From: Saccoglossus kowalevskii
Taxonomy: Eukaryota; Hemichordata; Enteropneusta; Harrimaniidae
NCBI RefSeq assembly: GCF_000003605.2
Contig: NW_003151765.1
Coordinates: 200,658 to 217,759 of the forward strand
DNA: 17,102 nucleotides
Direction of reading: 5' to 3'
In this document: piece after piece, positions 14,666-17,102 of the stretch
Position numbering within the stretch: the first letter of the stretch is position 1
Layout of the letters: the number at the start of each line of letters is the position of its first letter
The notes under the pieces: model-generated
What the model saw: the letters and a program-made list of their open reading frames with translations, nothing else
Told to the model about the DNA's origin: nothing
Database searches by the model: none
Translations under genes and position numbers: made by a program

Positions 14666-15933
14666 TTTGATAATATAACAGCATTTTCCTTATGTGAATC
14701 CTGAGTTTTGCTCACTAAAATAGTCCAATGCTATTGGCAATTGCTTTCGTAATAATGTCTTATTCAAATTATTGATTAGAAATTGATAACGACTGTGACT
14801 CAATCATAAACAAATAAACAGAGCTGCTTGGTACTGTGTTATTATTCACAACAATTTTATGATTGACAGGTATCCTAATTGCAAATAATACTGTGTATGA
14901 CAAAAATGCTGGACTTTGGAATTGAGAGGGCATCCAGTTTCTCAGTCAAAATAAATGAAATTGTCCTAGCATATATTTATAGGACGGAAATAATATTTTT
15001 CTACAGACAGCAACAACTAACTTGTTGGGCATCAATTAATGTCTGTAAAGTTCAATCTCTGCAAATTACTTCATACATGTATACTCCATGTAGGAGACAA
15101 TCCTTAACAGCTTAAATATCACAACTTAAATGAAATCAAGTTTAATCACCCATTCTCATTTTACTCGTTTTCGACCTTCTTAACAAAGAAGCAAAATCTG
15201 AATAACTGGAATTTTCTTGCAAGTTACAATTCTTATTTTAATGACTCAATATTAGTTGGTCTTCTACAGCATTTACCAATTAGTTGTCAGTTTCCAAAGT
15301 AATTACATTCAATCACTGTAAATGCTTACAGAGCACAGTGTTTTTTTTAATAATATACAGTAGCATTTTAACCACTTTTAGACGTGAACGTTGATTTCCC
15401 TCTGGAATTTCAATTTTGTCAATTAAGCAGTCAAATACTCTTAAGACCTAAAACTAATTTTAGTAAAATACAATTATAATTCATATTACATGTGTATTGT
15501 GTTTTTACAATATTCAATTATTAAAATAAATGTGTTATTACTCCAGACGTATTAAGGAGATAGACTTCCACTAACCTTTCATGACCTACCAGTGTGAAAT
15601 TGAGGCTATTGAGATAAAAATAACACAATGGTCCAGGCTCTTGGAGTACTAGAACTCATTACTGTACTACTAATTTCAAATTACACTAGCCATCACAAAC
15701 ATTGGACCATCAGATTTTTACATTGTACTATTCATAAAATTTGTCAAACTGTCTCCAAAATCACTTGCGCAATTAGCATTAATAAACATACTTTGTAAAG
15801 TGATCACAGTTGCACATGTCTGATGACATATTTAATAACTTTATTTGAGAAGCATCCTAACTGTAAAACCAGATGTTTAATGAACTTTGATCTATGTGTA
15901 AAAATTAGAGACATCAAAAAATTTCAAGTTGGA
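14666..15933. other. non-coding sequence, no recognised feature
   Basis: AT-rich sequence between two elements. A plus-strand frame at 14879-15115 (78 codons) is open but shows no family resemblance. Good-looking acceptors (TTTTTCTACAG near 15005) lead to early stops in phase 1. Confidence 0.4.
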
Positions 15934-16149
15934 TACTGTAAATGCATTAATTATTCACTGGGTTTTAATTTTCACTATTTTTCCTGATAAGTAAAATCCA
16001 CTAAATTAAATCTATGTGAACATGTAAAATAACAATAAAACTCATTGTTTCCCCGATAAATTTGGGAAATTAATTAAAACACAGTGAATTTACTCAAAAC
16101 ATCAAAATAGTAAGATTAAACGTTGGTGAAAATAAATGGTTTTACAGTA
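15934..16149 (+). mobile_element. TA-flanked MITE family M1, copy 4, best preserved
   Basis: The left end TACTGTAAATGCATTAATT and the right end AATAAATGGTTTTACAGTA form imperfect inverted repeats, with subterminal TTCAC also inverted. The outermost TA at both sides fits a TA target duplication. At 216 bases it is the longest uninterrupted copy and best represents the family. It has no coding capacity. Confidence 0.8.
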
Positions 16150-16159
16150 CATTGGAGTC

Positions 16160-16196
16160 TCATGAAAAAAAAATGCATAAATTTATTTTTTCATGA
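16160..16196. repeat. short perfect inverted repeat
   Basis: TCATGAAAAAA (16160-16170) and TTTTTTCATGA (16186-16196) are exact 11-base inverted copies with an AT-rich 15-base spacer, ten bases beyond the M1 copy. It may be a cruciform-prone remnant; no function is inferred. Confidence 0.6.
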
Positions 16197-16441
16197 AGAT
16201 GATAAGATAAATAAAACTTGCTATACTTTTGTTGAACTTTATCCTGAATATAAATAAATACCATAATTGATCAAAATTTGTTTTTTTTCTGGACAAATGT
16301 ATTTTATTTTTCGCTAATTCTGAACTAATGGGACATGGCTTAAAATGTTCACTTATGACTTTGCTTGTCATATCTCATAACCCATGATTCAAATTTTAAC
16401 AGTTGAATGTTGTAAGCCATCCCTCAATATAATTGTTCATT

Positions 16442-17102
16442 CGCGCCCGGGTGATACTTCAGACATGTATTCAAGACGTTAGCGATTGGATGTCTTGTAA
16501 TTTCCTACTTTTGAATGTGTCGAAAACTGAATTTGTGTGCATGTCGTCTCGGAGATTCTCACAAGACTCGTGTCCTTTGTCTAGTATCGCAATTGGTGAA
16601 GAATTGGTTAGTGCTTCGTCAAGTGCTAGAAACTTAGGTGTCTTGTTTGATTCGCAGCTATCTATGGAAACACACATTTCTACTATTTGTAGATCTGGAT
16701 ATTCCCATCTAAGAAATATTAATCGTATTCGTAAATCATTATCCCAATCTGATACTGAAAAGTTGGTACATGCATTCATATCTTCTCGCTTAGACAGCTG
16801 TAATTCATTATTGTCTGGTCTCCCTGTAACTAAGATAAAACCTCTTATTCGTGTACAAAATGCAGCAGCCCGCCTTGTCACTCGTGCTCGAAAATATGAC
16901 CACATTACAGACATTTTTATTAAACTTCATTGGTTACCAGTTGTACAAAGAATCAATTTCAAATTACTTTTACTAGTGTATAAATCTTTGTATGGTTTTG
17001 CCCCAAATTATCTATGTGAATTAATCGAATTTTATGTACCTAGTCGTAGTTTAAGATCTGAATCAAAGTTTCTTATTAAAACTCGTCAGGTGTGTAGTAA
17101 AA
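16442..17102 (+). mobile_element. CR1/L2-like LINE fragment, 5'-truncated, continuing past right edge
   Basis: One plus-strand frame is open for 220 codons from 16442 to the window end with no stop or frameshift. It carries the post-catalytic part of a non-LTR reverse transcriptase: DVSDWMSCNFLLLNVSKTEF, then ARNLGVLFDSQLSMETHIS, AFISSRLDSCNSLLSGLP, RVQNAAARLVT, LHWLPVVQRINFKLLLLVYK and YVPSRSLRS. These blocks are standard for CR1/L2-group elements. The catalytic YADD region that should precede is absent; a stop lies at 16430-16432 and upstream sequence is unrelated. The 5' truncation therefore falls near 16442-16457, as usual for LINE insertions. Confidence 0.88.

Noticed and set aside
16471-16914. 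Minus-strand 147-codon frame, the longest complete ATG-to-stop frame noted in the window
   Set aside because: It is the antisense shadow of the plus-strand LINE reverse transcriptase frame.

Overview
This is eukaryotic genomic DNA, most likely from a bivalve or related marine mollusc. It is AT-rich. Its exons are short and bounded by GT...AG sites, its introns are long, and small transposable elements are dense. Two copies of an element carry about 157-bp tandem core repeats, a GACGACGGACG-type tail and an AGCTCCGCT/AGCGGAGCT hairpin, a layout I associate with mollusc repeats. The species assignment is inference.

The main gene runs on the minus strand from the start codon at 10282 to beyond the left edge. 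Six exons (10282-10256, 8354-8206, 5305-5179, 3003-2892, 2219-2044, 1321-1235) join in compatible phases. They encode about 226 residues of a multipass membrane protein that aligns, by memory, with TMEM44, a divergent PQ-loop-like family. The last exon or exons, holding the final membrane spans and cytoplasmic tail, lie outside the window. A possible alternative last exon with overlapping poly(A) hexamers sits at about 2800-2667.

Four of the five complete introns, and the visible part of intron 6, contain material of interest. Intron 6 (leftmost) has one rolling-circle-like (Helentron/HINE/pearl-type) element and a repeat of phased GACCACC motifs. Intron 5 has a roughly 445-bp foldback. Intron 4 has the candidate alternative exon. 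Intron 3 has a complete second HINE-like element, a TTAA-flanked piggyBac-type MITE and two copies of a TA-flanked MITE. Intron 2 has a MITE with another MITE nested in it. Intron 1 has nothing I recognise.

From 10283 to 13258 lies the TMEM44-like promoter (CAATATGGCGG at the start codon, ETS-like and NRF1-like sites), an X-box-like palindrome, and a decayed fragment of the C-terminal region of a non-LTR retrotransposon ORF (12049-11816, minus). At 13259-13304 a short plus-strand first coding exon ends in a strong GTGAGT donor. It belongs to a gene I cannot name whose other exons I could not find. The right third holds a second GACCACC-motif element (14492), another TA-flanked MITE (15934-16149) and, from about 16442 to the right edge, a 5'-truncated but open CR1/L2-like LINE fragment.

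No rRNA, tRNA, CRISPR or bacterial operon structure is visible. The most notable content is the split TMEM44-like gene and the layered record of transposition in its introns. I did not find evidence for a wholly new biochemical system.
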